Below, one piece after another: positions 47,784 to 56,529 of a DNA stretch of 64,000 nucleotides; the first letter of the stretch is position 1, and the number at the start of each line of letters is the position of its first letter. Origin of the DNA: Rhodovulum strictum (GTDB lineage Bacteria > Pseudomonadota > Alphaproteobacteria > Rhodobacterales > Rhodobacteraceae). The translations under genes were made by a program, and so were the position numbers. The notes below the pieces were generated by a model. That model saw only the letters and a program-made list of their open reading frames with translations. It searched no databases and had not been told where the DNA came from. The stretch is from the NCBI RefSeq assembly GCF_009649175.1, contig NZ_WJPO01000002.1, forward strand, positions 1-64,000. The letters run 5' to 3'.

Positions 47784-48659
47784 TCAGGCGGGCTTGCGCG
47801 CGACGATCTCGGCCCGGCATCGGCGCACGGTCCCGGTTCCGGTGCGCGCGGCTGTTGACTTGGCGGTATAATCCACCCGCTCGACCGTCAGCCCGGCGGC
47901 CTCGAACAGCCCGCGCAGCTCTGTCTCGGCCAGGGGGCCGGTGCGCCGTGTCGGGCGGGTTGTCCAGAACCGGCCCGCAACCTCGGCCAGTTCTGTCGCC
48001 TTGGCGGGCGCAAGCCCTGCGGCGCGCGCCTGTTCGGTCAGCCTTGCCTGCCGGGTGGGGATGTCGTCGGCGCCCGCTGGCCGCCAGGGCTCGCCCTCGC
48101 CATCCTCGGCCAGCGCGCCGGACATCAGCACTGCGCCCCCGGGCACAAGGCTTGCCGCCCAGTTGGCGACGACCCGGCCGCGCTGGTCGCGTGGAAAGAA
48201 GACAAGGAAGGAATGGGCGATCACCAGGTCCATGCCCTCGGCACGGAAGGTCAGCATGTCGGCGGTGCGGGCGGTCAGATCAAGGCCCAGCTCGGCGCCC
48301 AGCAGGCGGTTCTGCATCACCGGCGTCGCGCAGCGGTCGACATAGGTGATCTGCGGCGCAACACCCGCATTGCGGAACCCCGAGGCGACAATGGCCAGCA
48401 CCCCGGTATCGGCCCCGCCCGAGATCAGCACGCGCCGCGCGCCCTGCGCCGCCGCCCGCGCAATCTCGGCATGAAAGAACGCCCAGCCCGCGGGCGGCTT
48501 GCCCTGCGCCTGCACCAGCCGCAGCATGGACCATGCCCGGTGGTAATCGGCGCAGCCATCGCCGGGCGCACAAAGCGCGGGCGCCCAGTCCCAGGAAAAC
48601 CGCGCGATCCGCGCCAGAGGCTCGATATCCTTGGGGGTCTGGGGCGTGTCCTGGGCCAT
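47784..48659 (-). CDS. Class I SAM-dependent methyltransferase
   Basis: A 291-residue protein with a Rossmann-fold methyltransferase core: motif I is 'RVLISGGADTGVLAIVASG' and motif IV 'GMDLVIAHSFLVFFP'. The N-terminal part (about residues 1-70) is a helical cap. The substrate is unknown. ATG 48659 is used; the frame extends 14 codons upstream. It is alone, with the S49 gene start 80 bases downstream and the small gene's stop 57 bases upstream. Confidence 0.8.
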   Translation of the reverse strand: MAQDTPQTPKDIEPLARIARFSWDWAPALCAPGDGCADYHRAWSMLRLVQAQGKPPAGWAFFHAEIARAAAQGARRVLISGGADTGVLAIVASGFRNAGVAPQITYVDRCATPVMQNRLLGAELGLDLTARTADMLTFRAEGMDLVIAHSFLVFFPRDQRGRVVANWAASLVPGGAVLMSGALAEDGEGEPWRPAGADDIPTRQARLTEQARAAGLAPAKATELAEVAGRFWTTRPTRRTGPLAETELRGLFEAAGLTVERVDYTAKSTAARTGTGTVRRCRAEIVARKPA

Positions 48660-48716
48660 GGCCCCGAATGAACCCCCGCCCCGCCGCCGCCGCAAGCGCA
48701 AACGCAGCCTGCGGGA

Positions 48717-48929
48717 TCAGACCTTGCGCTGGGCGGTGTTCAGATACCGGCACTTCCAGTTGGCAACGGTCCAGTTCGGATGCGTCGCGACCCATTTGGC
48801 CAGTTCCGGCTGGGCCCCCATCATGCAGGTCATGGGTGTGATGTCGGTATAGATAAGGCTGCGTTCCTCGCAGGCCCCTTGTTCATTCTGCGCCAGTCCA
48901 AAGCAGGCGACGAAGACAAGTTCGATCAT
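48717..48929 (-). CDS. Small conserved hypothetical protein, Cys-rich
   Basis: A 70-residue protein starting 'MIELVFVACFGLAQNEQGAC' with a mildly hydrophobic N-terminus and cysteines in 'CEERSLIYTDITPMTCMMG' and 'NWKCRY'. Two disulfides in the periplasm are plausible if the N-terminus acts as an export signal. I recall short proteins of this pattern across Rhodobacterales, without function. The ribosome-binding region GGTCGCC is weak; the strong conservation-like pattern is the main support. Confidence 0.7.
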   Translation of the reverse strand: MIELVFVACFGLAQNEQGACEERSLIYTDITPMTCMMGAQPELAKWVATHPNWTVANWKCRYLNTAQRKV

Positions 48930-49105
48930 GGCGACCTCGCGCTTTCCGGTTCCTGCCTCAAGGGTGGCAGGCAATCCTGCACCGATGGTTAACCGGGCGG
49001 GCGCATCGTGCAATGCTGCACCGCAGCGCAAATGATGCTGCGAACGCAAAGTGGAAATCGGCAGCGGTTTCGCCCCGCTCTGCCCGAATCCCGGGCAGAA
49101 AGCGG

Positions 49106-49897
49106 CTATCCCTTGCGCCGCATCAACCCCCGCGCCGGGTCATAGCCCAACAGCGCCAGCAGGAAGAACGCGACCGCCCCCGTCCCGACCCACAGCAACG
49201 CCCAGCCGTTGAACTGCGCATAAAGCGCAAAGCGGATCAGTTCGACCGCATGGGTAAAGGGGTTCACCGCGCAGATGTCGCGCAGAAGCCGCGAGGCTTC
49301 GGCCATCTTCCACAGCGGATAAAGCGCGGTCGACAGGAAGAACATCGGGAAGATGACGAAGTTCATCACGCCCGCGAAATTCTCGAGCTGCCGGATCGTG
49401 GACGAGATCAGCAAGCCCAGCGCCCCCAGCATCAAACCGCTGAGGACAAGCGCCGGCAGGACATAGACATAACCCATCGCGGGCATCTTGATGCCCATCA
49501 GCGCCGCGATGCCGAGAAAGGCATAGACCTGCAACAGCGACACCGCCACGCCCGCCATCAGCTTGCAGAACAGAAGCCACCAGCGCGGCCGGGGCGAGGT
49601 CAGCAACAGCCGCATCGAGCCCATTTCCTGATCGTAGACCAGCGAAAGCGACGACTGCATCCCGTTGAAAAGCTGGATCATCGCGCACAGGCCCGGCACG
49701 ATGTAGACCTCGTAGGTGATATAGGTCTGGTAGGGCGGCGTGATCGACAGGCCCAGCGCCGCGCGGAACCCGGCGGCAAAGATCACCAGCCATACCAGCG
49801 GACGCACCAGCGCCGACAGGAAACGGCCGCGGTTCTGAAGAAACCGCATCGCCTCGCGCAGGACGATGGCATGAAGCGCGATCAGCCAGGCGTTCAT
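49106..49897 (-). CDS. ABC-2-type permease of the PQQ/alcohol-associated transporter
   Basis: A 263-residue, six-TM permease of the ABC-2 (export) type; 'EMGSMRLLLTSPRPRWWLLFC' and 'FVIFPMFFLSTALYPLWKM' are the conserved permease stretches. With the ATPase gene it overlaps by four bases, it matches the PedC-like pair that regularly accompanies PQQ alcohol dehydrogenase genes in Proteobacteria. What it moves is unknown. It is the last of five genes transcribed leftward from 52969. Confidence 0.87.
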   Translation of the reverse strand: MNAWLIALHAIVLREAMRFLQNRGRFLSALVRPLVWLVIFAAGFRAALGLSITPPYQTYITYEVYIVPGLCAMIQLFNGMQSSLSLVYDQEMGSMRLLLTSPRPRWWLLFCKLMAGVAVSLLQVYAFLGIAALMGIKMPAMGYVYVLPALVLSGLMLGALGLLISSTIRQLENFAGVMNFVIFPMFFLSTALYPLWKMAEASRLLRDICAVNPFTHAVELIRFALYAQFNGWALLWVGTGAVAFFLLALLGYDPARGLMRRKG

Positions 49898-50631
49898 GCC
49901 GCGGCCTCGTCATTGCCGCCGGTCATCTCGATGAAGGCGTCGATCAGATCGCCCTCGCCCGCGATCTCGGCGGCGGTGGCCTGTCGCAACACCCGGCCGC
50001 GATGCAGCACCACGACCTCGTCCGAGGGCTCGATCTCGTCGACCAGATGGGTGGCCCACAGAACGCTCAGCCCCTCGGCCGCCAGATCGTGGACATGGGC
50101 GGTGATCGACCGGCGCGCGGCAGTGTCCAGCCCCACGGTCGGTTCGTCCAGCAACAGCACCTCGGGCGCATGGATCAGCGCGCGGGCGATCTCCATCCGC
50201 CGCCGGTGCCCGCCATTCAGCGCGCGCACCTTCTCGCCCGCGCGCTCGCGCATGTTCAGCCGCTCCAGCGCGGCGTCGATCCGCGCGGTGGCCTCGCGCC
50301 CCGCCATCCCGTGCAGCGCCGCGAAATAGCGCATGTTGCGCATGACCGTCGTGTCCAGATCCAGCGTCGGCTGCTGGAACACCACCCCGATCCGGGCCAG
50401 CGCCGCGCGCGGATCGCGGGCCAGATCGAAGCCCGCGACCTCGATCCTGCCCTCGCGCGTCACAAGAAGCCGCGTGAGCAGCGAGAACAGCGTCGATTTT
50501 CCGGCCCCGTTCGGCCCCAGCAGCGCGCAGAACCGCCCCCGCTCCAGCGCAAAGGACACATCGTCCAGCGCCCGCCTTGCCCCGTAGGACAGGCTGACAT
50601 TGGAAACGCGAAGGGCGGGAGTGCGGGTCAT
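49894..50631 (-). CDS. ABC ATPase partner of the PQQ-associated ABC-2 permease
   Basis: A 245-residue ATP-binding protein. Walker A is 'LLGPNGAGKSTLFSLLT', Walker B 'EVLLLDEPTVGLDTAARR', and the signature is 'LNGGHRRRMEIARAL' (LSGGQ replaced by LNGGH). It resembles the ATPases of the PQQ-dependent alcohol oxidation transporter family. ATGA overlaps join it to both neighbours, so it and the NitT/TauT-type importer come from one transcript. Confidence 0.88.
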   Translation of the reverse strand: MTRTPALRVSNVSLSYGARRALDDVSFALERGRFCALLGPNGAGKSTLFSLLTRLLVTREGRIEVAGFDLARDPRAALARIGVVFQQPTLDLDTTVMRNMRYFAALHGMAGREATARIDAALERLNMRERAGEKVRALNGGHRRRMEIARALIHAPEVLLLDEPTVGLDTAARRSITAHVHDLAAEGLSVLWATHLVDEIEPSDEVVVLHRGRVLRQATAAEIAGEGDLIDAFIEMTGGNDEAAA

Positions 50632-51239
50632 ATGTCCTGTCCGTTGGCAGGGGTGAGGATAGCGGGCCGGCCGACAAGGTCCAGAATCCGGGTCGCCAGC
50701 CGTTCGGCCTCGGCGCGGGAATGGGTCACGAACAGCGTGGCGGGCCGTTCCTCGGCGATCAGCCGCTCGGTCAGCGCCAGCATCGCCTCGGCGGTGGCAG
50801 GGTCGAGCGAGACGAAGGGCTCGTCCATGATCAGAAGCTCGGGATGCCCGGCAAATGCCCGCGCGAGCGCAAGCCGCCGCTGCTGGCCCAGCGACAACTG
50901 GCCGGGAAAGGCATGCGCCTTGTCGCCGATGCCGACACGGGCCAGCATGTCGCGCGCCGCCCGCCGCGTCAGGCCCGGATGAACCAGCGTCAGGTTCTTC
51001 AGCACGCTGCGCCAGGGCAGAAGGGTCGGCTCCTGGAACACCATCGCGATCCGGCCGGGCCGCTCGACATTGCCTTCGAACCGCTCGTCCAGCCCCGCGA
51101 CAATGCGCAAGAGCGTGGTCTTGCCGATCCCCGAAGGGCCAAGGATCGCCACAGTCTCGCCCTGCGCGACCTCGAAGGCGACGCGGCCCAGAACGGCGGT
51201 ACCGCCAAAGGACTTGGCACGGATATCGACCCGGATCAT
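50628..51239 (-). CDS. ABC ATPase, NitT/TauT (SsuB-like) importer
   Basis: A 203-residue ATPase, shorter than most of its family. Walker A 'ILGPSGIGKTTLLRIVAG', signature 'LSLGQQRRLALARAF' (second Gly replaced by Leu), Walker B 'ELLIMDEPFVSLDPATAE' and H-loop 'LFVTHSRAEAERL' are intact. It energises the permease whose gene it overlaps by four bases and the substrate-binding protein upstream. The imported compound is unknown; family members take up sulfonates, taurine, nitrate or thiamine precursors. Confidence 0.87.
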   Translation of the reverse strand: MIRVDIRAKSFGGTAVLGRVAFEVAQGETVAILGPSGIGKTTLLRIVAGLDERFEGNVERPGRIAMVFQEPTLLPWRSVLKNLTLVHPGLTRRAARDMLARVGIGDKAHAFPGQLSLGQQRRLALARAFAGHPELLIMDEPFVSLDPATAEAMLALTERLIAEERPATLFVTHSRAEAERLATRILDLVGRPAILTPANGQDI

Positions 51240-51985
51240 GCCGTCCGCCAGCGCCGCGCGCGCCGCTCCCAGGGTTGCAGGATCAGCCATTCGACGGCCA
51301 GCATGACCGCGATGAAAGACAGCGCATAGATCAGCACCATGCCCACGTCGAACAACTGGAAGTAAAGGTGGATCTTGAAGCCGATCCCGTTCGAGCGGCC
51401 CAGGAACTCGACCACCAGCACGATCTTCCAGATCACCGCCACGCCGCCCCGCGCCGCCGCCGCCACGAAGGGCGCAAGCTGGGGCAACAGCACATGGCGC
51501 AGCCGCGCCCAGCCGGACATGCGATAGACCCGCGCCATGGCGTCCAGATCGCCCGACAGCGCCCGCGCGCCTTCGCGGATGGTGACGGTGACATTCGGCA
51601 CCTTGTTCAGCGTCACCGCCACGATGGCCGCGGTCTCGTTCAGCCCGATCCACAGATAGCACAGCACGATCAGCACCAGCGCGGGCAGGTTCAGGAACAC
51701 CACAAGCCATGGATCAAGCCAGCGGTTCAGCCGCTCGAACCGGCCCATCAGCAGGCCCAGGATCAACCCCAGGCTCATCGCCAGGCAGAACGCCCAAATC
51801 ACCCGGACGAGTGTCTGGCCCAGGTGATGGGGCAGCGCGCCCGAGCGGATCTCGGCCAGCCATGGCCCGACCAGCGCGAAGGGCTGGGGCAGGATCTGCG
51901 GATCTGCGGTCAGCGCCGCGGCGATGATCCAGAGCAGAAGCAAACCGGAAAGCGAGATCGCCGGGACGGCGAGGCGGCCAAGCAT
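51236..51985 (-). CDS. ABC permease, NitT/TauT (SsuC-like) importer
   Basis: A 249-residue inner-membrane permease with six hydrophobic segments and the binding-protein-dependent 'EAA' loop in 'YRMSGWARLRHVLLPQLAPF'. 'LPQPFALVGPWLAEI' near the N-terminus is typical of SsuC/TauC permeases. It lies ten bases after the substrate-binding protein gene. Together with the ATPase it makes a complete importer beside the xox genes. Confidence 0.9.
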   Translation of the reverse strand: MLGRLAVPAISLSGLLLLWIIAAALTADPQILPQPFALVGPWLAEIRSGALPHHLGQTLVRVIWAFCLAMSLGLILGLLMGRFERLNRWLDPWLVVFLNLPALVLIVLCYLWIGLNETAAIVAVTLNKVPNVTVTIREGARALSGDLDAMARVYRMSGWARLRHVLLPQLAPFVAAAARGGVAVIWKIVLVVEFLGRSNGIGFKIHLYFQLFDVGMVLIYALSFIAVMLAVEWLILQPWERRARRWRTA

Positions 51986-51994
51986 CGCCGCCGC

Positions 51995-52969
51995 TCACTC
52001 CAGATCCAGGAACAGGCCCGCAGGCAGGGTCGTGGCCCGCCCCACCAGTTCCTCGCCGCCCAGTTCCGCCATCAGCGCCAGAAAGCGGTCCGCCGCCTCG
52101 GCATCGACATTGCCCGGCGCCGGGATCCCCGCGCGGTAATCGTCGCGCAGCCGCTCGAACTCGGCATCGTTGGCGGCGTTCATGATCGGCCGGATCGCCT
52201 CCCATGCGGCATCGCTGTCCAGCAGCATCGCCTTGGCCTCGCGCGAGGCGGCGTAAAAGGCTTCGGCGATGCCGGGATTCTCGGCCAGGAAGCTTTCCTT
52301 GAGCACATAGCTCAGAAGCGGCGTGTCGGGATCAAGCCCCAGCGCCGCCGAGGCATCCGCCACCGAGATCAGTTCGCGCATGCCCGCGGCCTTCATCTTG
52401 GCGAGGAAGTGCCAGAAATTGATCGCCCCGCCGGTTTCGCCCGACAACCCCGCCTTGAAGATCAGCGGCGGCGCGCCATAGACCTGTTCGGTCTCGGCGG
52501 CCAGATCCATGCCGTATTCGCGCGCGGCATAGGCCCGCAGCACCAGCCAGCTCTTGTCCAGCGGGCCGCCCGCGATGCCGATCTTCTTTCCCGCCAGATC
52601 CTTCAGCGTCTGCGCCGGGCTGTCCGGGGGCACCACCAGACCGCCCACCGCCCGCGAATAGGGGATGGCGATATAGTCCCGGCCCGCCGCGCGCTGGCGG
52701 GCGACCCAGATCCAGTCGACCACCATCATGTCGGCCTCGCCCCCCTCGACCGCGACGCGCGTGGCACCGTTATCGGCAAAGGGCGACAGCACCAGCTCGA
52801 ACCCGTGCGCGGTATCGAGCCCGTTTTCCATGATCGTCGTCAGTTCCCAGGTCACGGTGCCCAACTGCAACACGGCCGCACGCAGCCGCGGCAAATCCTC
52901 GGCCCAGGCTGCGGCGGCGCTCCATAGCGTCACAAGGGCCGCAAGCGCGCCCGTCACTCGGTTCAACAT
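51995..52969 (-). CDS. Periplasmic substrate-binding protein, NMT1/SsuA-like
   Basis: A 324-residue protein with a Sec signal peptide ('TGALAALVTLWSAAAAWA', cleavage before 'EDLPRL'), then an NMT1-like binding-protein fold: 'ENGLDTAHGFELVL', 'GGEADMMVVDWIWVARQR' and 'DLAGKKIGIAGGPLDKSW'. It is the binding component of the importer and the first gene of the five-gene operon. GGAGGAAG precedes the ATG at 52969. Ligand unknown; the location suggests something tied to PQQ-dependent oxidation such as a metal-chelate or an oxidation product, which is inference. Confidence 0.88.
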   Translation of the reverse strand: MLNRVTGALAALVTLWSAAAAWAEDLPRLRAAVLQLGTVTWELTTIMENGLDTAHGFELVLSPFADNGATRVAVEGGEADMMVVDWIWVARQRAAGRDYIAIPYSRAVGGLVVPPDSPAQTLKDLAGKKIGIAGGPLDKSWLVLRAYAAREYGMDLAAETEQVYGAPPLIFKAGLSGETGGAINFWHFLAKMKAAGMRELISVADASAALGLDPDTPLLSYVLKESFLAENPGIAEAFYAASREAKAMLLDSDAAWEAIRPIMNAANDAEFERLRDDYRAGIPAPGNVDAEAADRFLALMAELGGEELVGRATTLPAGLFLDLE

Positions 52970-53172
52970 GGTCTTCCTCCCGGTTTCTTGCGCGCGTTTC
53001 CGGTGTCGCTCTTGTCCGCCCCGCGCCGTACGGACCGGCGGGCATGATCGCCGCCAGCCCCCTCCCCGGCAGCGCAGGCAGAGTTTCGGGGATCGTGCCA
53101 GAGCGCAGAGCAAATGGGAAACCGATACTTAAGGCGCATTGCGACCCGTCCGGGCGGGGATAAGCTCGACCG

Positions 53173-53688
53173 ATGAACCTGCGCCCCCGTCTTGCGGCTC
53201 TGGCCGCCATGATTGCCTTAGCCGCGGCCCCGCTTGCGGCGCAGGTGCCGTTGAACCGCGACGCCCAGGTGGCGTTCTTCGGGATCGCGTTTCTCGATAC
53301 CTCGACCGAAGGCGCCTATTTCGGCGCGCGTGAAGACGAACAGGCGCGCATCGTCCTGCTGGAGGACGAGGTGCGCGCGCGCTTTGGCGCCGAGGGGTTT
53401 GCGCTGATGGACAACGCACCGGTTGCCGAGGATCTGGCCCGCATCAAGAACCCTGCCAATTGCTATGGCTGCGAGTTGCGCATCGCGGACAAGCTGGGGG
53501 CCGATTACGTTCTGGTCGGCGAGGTGCAGAAAGTCTCGAACCTGATCCTGTCGATGAACCTGGTGATGCGCGATGTCGAAACCGGCGCGATGGTGCGGGG
53601 GCTGTCGGTCGATATCCGCTCGAACACCGACGAGTCCTGGCTGCGGGGCATGCGCTACATCCTGAAAAACAATTTCTTCAAGGAATGA
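53173..53688 (+). CDS. Exported DUF3280/DUF2380-like protein
   Basis: A 171-residue protein with a signal peptide ('LAALAAMIALAAAPLAAQV') and a domain I match to DUF3280/DUF2380, families seen in methanol-oxidation gene clusters: 'DKLGADYVLVGEVQKVSNLI' and 'LSMNLVMRDVETGAMVRGLS'. A Cys pair occurs in 'NCYGCEL'. Role unknown; a periplasmic accessory to the quinoprotein system is likely. It heads the rightward operon of four genes and is divergent from the importer operon, with 203 bases between. Confidence 0.82.
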   Translation: MNLRPRLAALAAMIALAAAPLAAQVPLNRDAQVAFFGIAFLDTSTEGAYFGAREDEQARIVLLEDEVRARFGAEGFALMDNAPVAEDLARIKNPANCYGCELRIADKLGADYVLVGEVQKVSNLILSMNLVMRDVETGAMVRGLSVDIRSNTDESWLRGMRYILKNNFFKE

Positions 53689-53699
53689 GGGAGGATTTC

Positions 53700-54242
53700 G
53701 TGAACCTACAGGGGAGTCTGGCCGCGCTGACGGCCGTGGCGGTGATGGTGCCCGCTCTGGCACTGGCGCATGGGCCGACGCGCCAGAAGGTCGACGTGAC
53801 CGCCGAGCTTGCCGCCGAACCTGCCGAGGTCTGGGCGGTCGTGGGCGACTTTCAGGACATGGGATGGCACCCGGCGGTTCACGCCACCACGGGCGAGGGC
53901 GGCAACACGCTTGACGCGACGCGGCTGCTGACCCTGGGCGCGGCGGACGGGCCGACGATTGCCGAAGAGCTTTACAAATACGATGCCGGGAAGATGACCT
54001 ATTCCTACCGGATCACCGAGGTCGCGGTCGAGGTTCTGCCGGTGACGAACTATTCCGCGCATCTGACCGTCAAACCGCGCGCTGGCGGCGGGTCGGTCGT
54101 GGAATGGCGCGGGGCCTTCTATCGCGGCTATCCCAACAACGATCCGCCTCCCGAACTGAACGACGAGGCCGCGATCAAGGCCGTGACCGCGGTCTATGAG
54201 GCGGGTCTGTCCGCACTGGTCGACCGCTTTGGCGCGCCCTGA
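53700..54242 (+). CDS. Periplasmic SRPBCC protein, MxaD-like
   Basis: A 180-residue protein with a signal peptide ('LAALTAVAVMVPALALAHG') and a START/SRPBCC fold similar to MxaD, an accessory factor that aids methanol dehydrogenase-cytochrome cL interaction in methylotrophs. 'WAVVGDFQDMGWHPAVHAT' and 'VVEWRGAFYRGYPNND' are the clearest stretches. The GTG at 53700 has GGGAGG at ideal distance; ATG 53685, overlapping the previous stop, is an alternative. Second gene of the operon. MxaD identity is by resemblance. Confidence 0.82.
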   Translation: MNLQGSLAALTAVAVMVPALALAHGPTRQKVDVTAELAAEPAEVWAVVGDFQDMGWHPAVHATTGEGGNTLDATRLLTLGAADGPTIAEELYKYDAGKMTYSYRITEVAVEVLPVTNYSAHLTVKPRAGGGSVVEWRGAFYRGYPNNDPPPELNDEAAIKAVTAVYEAGLSALVDRFGAP

Positions 54243-55170
54243 CATCCTGGCGCTGGCGCTTGGCTGGGCGTTCGCCGCGCTGCCTGCGGCGGGCGACATT
54301 GCCTATGTGACCAACCAGAATGGCGGATCGGTCTCTATCCTCGATCTGGCCGCGGGAACCGAACTCGCGCAGGTGCCGCTGCCCGGCCAGCCCGCCGGGA
54401 TCGCGGTTGCGGCGGGCGGCTTTTTCGCCGTCTTGCCCGACACCAAGTCGCTGCGCCGCTTCGATGCGGCGGGGAATGAGACCGGGCAGGTCGCGCTGGA
54501 CGGTGGTCCCATCGGCATCGCCCATGATCCGCTGCGCGGACGGGTCTTCGTGTCGGACTGGTACAACGCAAGGCTCTGGGTGGTGGATTCCGCCGCCATG
54601 TCGCTGACCGGAACGCTGGAAACGGGCACCGCACCGGCCGGACTGGCGGTGTCGCCGGATGGGCGCTGGCTTGCCTCGGCCGACAAGGAGGCGGGGCAGG
54701 TCTCGATCTTCGATCTCGAAAGCCTTGCGCTGGCCGGGACCGTGCCGGTCGGCATCCGGCCCTTCGGGCTGGGCTTTGCGCCGGACGGGCGGCTGTTCGT
54801 CGGCAATGTCGGCTCAAACGACGTGAGCGTGGTGGATGTGGCGGAACGCCATGTGCTGGCCACCCTTCCGGTCGGCGATCAGCCCTATGGCGTTGCCTTC
54901 GCGCGTGGCCGGGCCTTTGTCACCAACCAGCATGCCGACACGGTCAGCGTGATCGACCTTGGCACGCTTGCACCGCTTGGCGAAATCGCGGTCGGCGAAT
55001 ATCCCGAAGGGATCGACGCCACCGCCGATGGCGCGACCGTCGTGGTCGCCAACTGGTTTTCCAACAGCGTCAGCCTGATCGACGCCGAAACGCTGACCGT
55101 GACCGCCGAGATTGCCACCGGCGACGGCCCGCGCGCCTTTGGCCGTTTCATTGCAGAACGGGGGGACTGA
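54196..55170 (+). CDS. YVTN beta-propeller protein of PQQ-dependent catabolism
   Basis: A 324-residue periplasmic protein with seven beta-propeller repeats of the YVTN type, such as 'VTNQNGGSVSILDLAAGTEL', 'LASADKEAGQVSIFDLESL' and 'VTNQHADTVSVIDLGTLAPL'. The repeat number and the setting fit the 'PQQ-dependent catabolism-associated beta-propeller' family. Starts at ATG 54196 inside the previous gene (47-base overlap), or TTG 54229, which gives a cleaner signal peptide ('DILALALGWAFAALPAAG'). Possible role: redox or scaffold protein; unknown. Confidence 0.88.
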   Translation: MRRVCPHWSTALARPDILALALGWAFAALPAAGDIAYVTNQNGGSVSILDLAAGTELAQVPLPGQPAGIAVAAGGFFAVLPDTKSLRRFDAAGNETGQVALDGGPIGIAHDPLRGRVFVSDWYNARLWVVDSAAMSLTGTLETGTAPAGLAVSPDGRWLASADKEAGQVSIFDLESLALAGTVPVGIRPFGLGFAPDGRLFVGNVGSNDVSVVDVAERHVLATLPVGDQPYGVAFARGRAFVTNQHADTVSVIDLGTLAPLGEIAVGEYPEGIDATADGATVVVANWFSNSVSLIDAETLTVTAEIATGDGPRAFGRFIAERGD

Positions 55171-55174
55171 GCCC

Positions 55175-55984
55175 ATGCGCCGCCTTTTCCTTGCCCTCGC
55201 AATGACACTGGCACCCGGCCCCGCCCTGGCCCAGACCGCATGGGACGAATTGCGGCCGATGCTGTTTGCCGAGCGCGCGTTGATCCCGGCCGGCCCGCAT
55301 ATCGCCATCGCCAGCCCCTATCGCACCGCGGATGATGCAAGGACGCCGATCGGGATCCATGTCGAGGGGCCAGAGGGCCGGCTGATCGACAGGGTGACGG
55401 TGATCCTTGACGAGAACCCGATGCCGGTTTCGGCGGTGGTCGAGCTGGCCCGTCCGCTGCCCGCGCTGACTTTCGACCTGACGCTGCGCTTCAACGGCGC
55501 GACGGCGCTGCATGTGGTTGCCGAAACGACAGATGGCAGGCTGTTCCTGGCCGAGACCCATGTCAAGACCAGCGGTCAGGGCGCCTGTGCCGCGCCGCCC
55601 GGCACCGATCCTGTCGCCGCGCTGGCCGACCTGGGCCAGATGAGTATCGAGATGACCCCGCTGGCCCACACGGGCGGGGCGGCAGCGCGGCTGGGGGCAG
55701 TCGCCACACGCACCGGCCGGATCGAGGTCGATATCCGCCACCCCAGCCATTCCGGCCTGCAAAAGGACCAGATCTCGCTGTTGTTCATCCCGCCGCGCTA
55801 TGTCGGGACGCTCGAGGTTGCGCTGGACGGCCAGCCCTATGCCACGATCACCGGCAGCATCTCGCTCAGCGAAAACCCCCGCATCGGCCTGTCCGCGCCG
55901 GGCGCAACCCGGCTGGTCGAGGTGACGATGACGGATACAGGCGGGACCGTCACCACCGCCAGCCGTCACTTGCCGGGTTACTGA
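55175..55984 (+). CDS. Quinoprotein dehydrogenase-associated SoxYZ-like carrier
   Basis: A 269-residue exported protein that fuses SoxY-like and SoxZ-like domains. The N-terminal signal is 'LFLALAMTLAPGPALAQ'; the SoxY-like half ends at 'SGQGACAAPPG' with a single Cys138, which stands for the swinging-arm Cys of SoxY; the SoxZ-like half has 'HPSHSGLQKDQISLLFIPPR'. In sulfur oxidation SoxYZ carries the intermediate on its Cys; here the partner pathway is quinoprotein alcohol oxidation and the cargo is unknown. Last gene of the rightward operon, overlapping the CxxCW gene by seven bases, convergently. Confidence 0.9.
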   Translation: MRRLFLALAMTLAPGPALAQTAWDELRPMLFAERALIPAGPHIAIASPYRTADDARTPIGIHVEGPEGRLIDRVTVILDENPMPVSAVVELARPLPALTFDLTLRFNGATALHVVAETTDGRLFLAETHVKTSGQGACAAPPGTDPVAALADLGQMSIEMTPLAHTGGAAARLGAVATRTGRIEVDIRHPSHSGLQKDQISLLFIPPRYVGTLEVALDGQPYATITGSISLSENPRIGLSAPGATRLVEVTMTDTGGTVTTASRHLPGY

Positions 55985-56529
55985 GTGCCCGGTTCGCCCG
56001 GCTCTGGCGCGACCCGCTCCAGCGGCAGGTCAAGGAAGGCCCAGCCATCGGTGCCTTCGGGAAACCAGTAGATGCGCTCATGGCCGTATTCCAGCGCGCG
56101 TTTCGCGGCGTTCCAGCTCATCCAGCATTCATCGAGGCAGAAGAACACCACCGGCCGCGCCAGATCCCCGCCGGTGGCCCGCGCGAGTCCGGCCCGGAAA
56201 TAGCCATGCGTCACCTCGGCGATCTCGCCATAGCCGACATTGGGCAACCAGATCGCCCCGGGGATCGACAGCCGCGGCGGATCGCGCCAGATCGTGCCCT
56301 GGGGCAGGTTCGGCGGCCGCGGCGCGCGCGGCATCACATCGACGAACACCGCCCCGCCCGCTTGCCAGAGCGCATGCGCCTGCTCGGGGCCGATCACGGT
56401 GGCGCCCGCCAGCGTTGCGGGCACCGGCCCGCGATACTCGTCCATCCGGTAGCCCGGGGGTTCCGGCACCTCGGCCAGTCCCGGACATGACAACCCCAGC
56501 AAAAGTGCAAGGGCTGCCGCGCGGATCAT
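55978..56529 (-). CDS. PQQ-dependent catabolism-associated CxxCW-motif protein
   Basis: A 183-residue exported rhodanese-like protein. The signal peptide is 'AAALALLLGLSCPGLAE'. Its hallmark reads Cys131-Leu-Asp-Glu-Cys135-Trp136 in 'FFCLDECWMSWNAAKRAL', followed by 'YWFPEGTDGWAFLDLPL'. Families named 'CXXCW' accompany PQQ dehydrogenases, often next to xoxJ. It overlaps the xoxJ stop by four bases (ATGA) and is last in the xoxF-xoxG-xoxJ-CxxCW transcript. Possible thiol chemistry on the SoxYZ-like carrier is inference. Confidence 0.9.
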   Translation of the reverse strand: MIRAAALALLLGLSCPGLAEVPEPPGYRMDEYRGPVPATLAGATVIGPEQAHALWQAGGAVFVDVMPRAPRPPNLPQGTIWRDPPRLSIPGAIWLPNVGYGEIAEVTHGYFRAGLARATGGDLARPVVFFCLDECWMSWNAAKRALEYGHERIYWFPEGTDGWAFLDLPLERVAPEPGEPGTQ

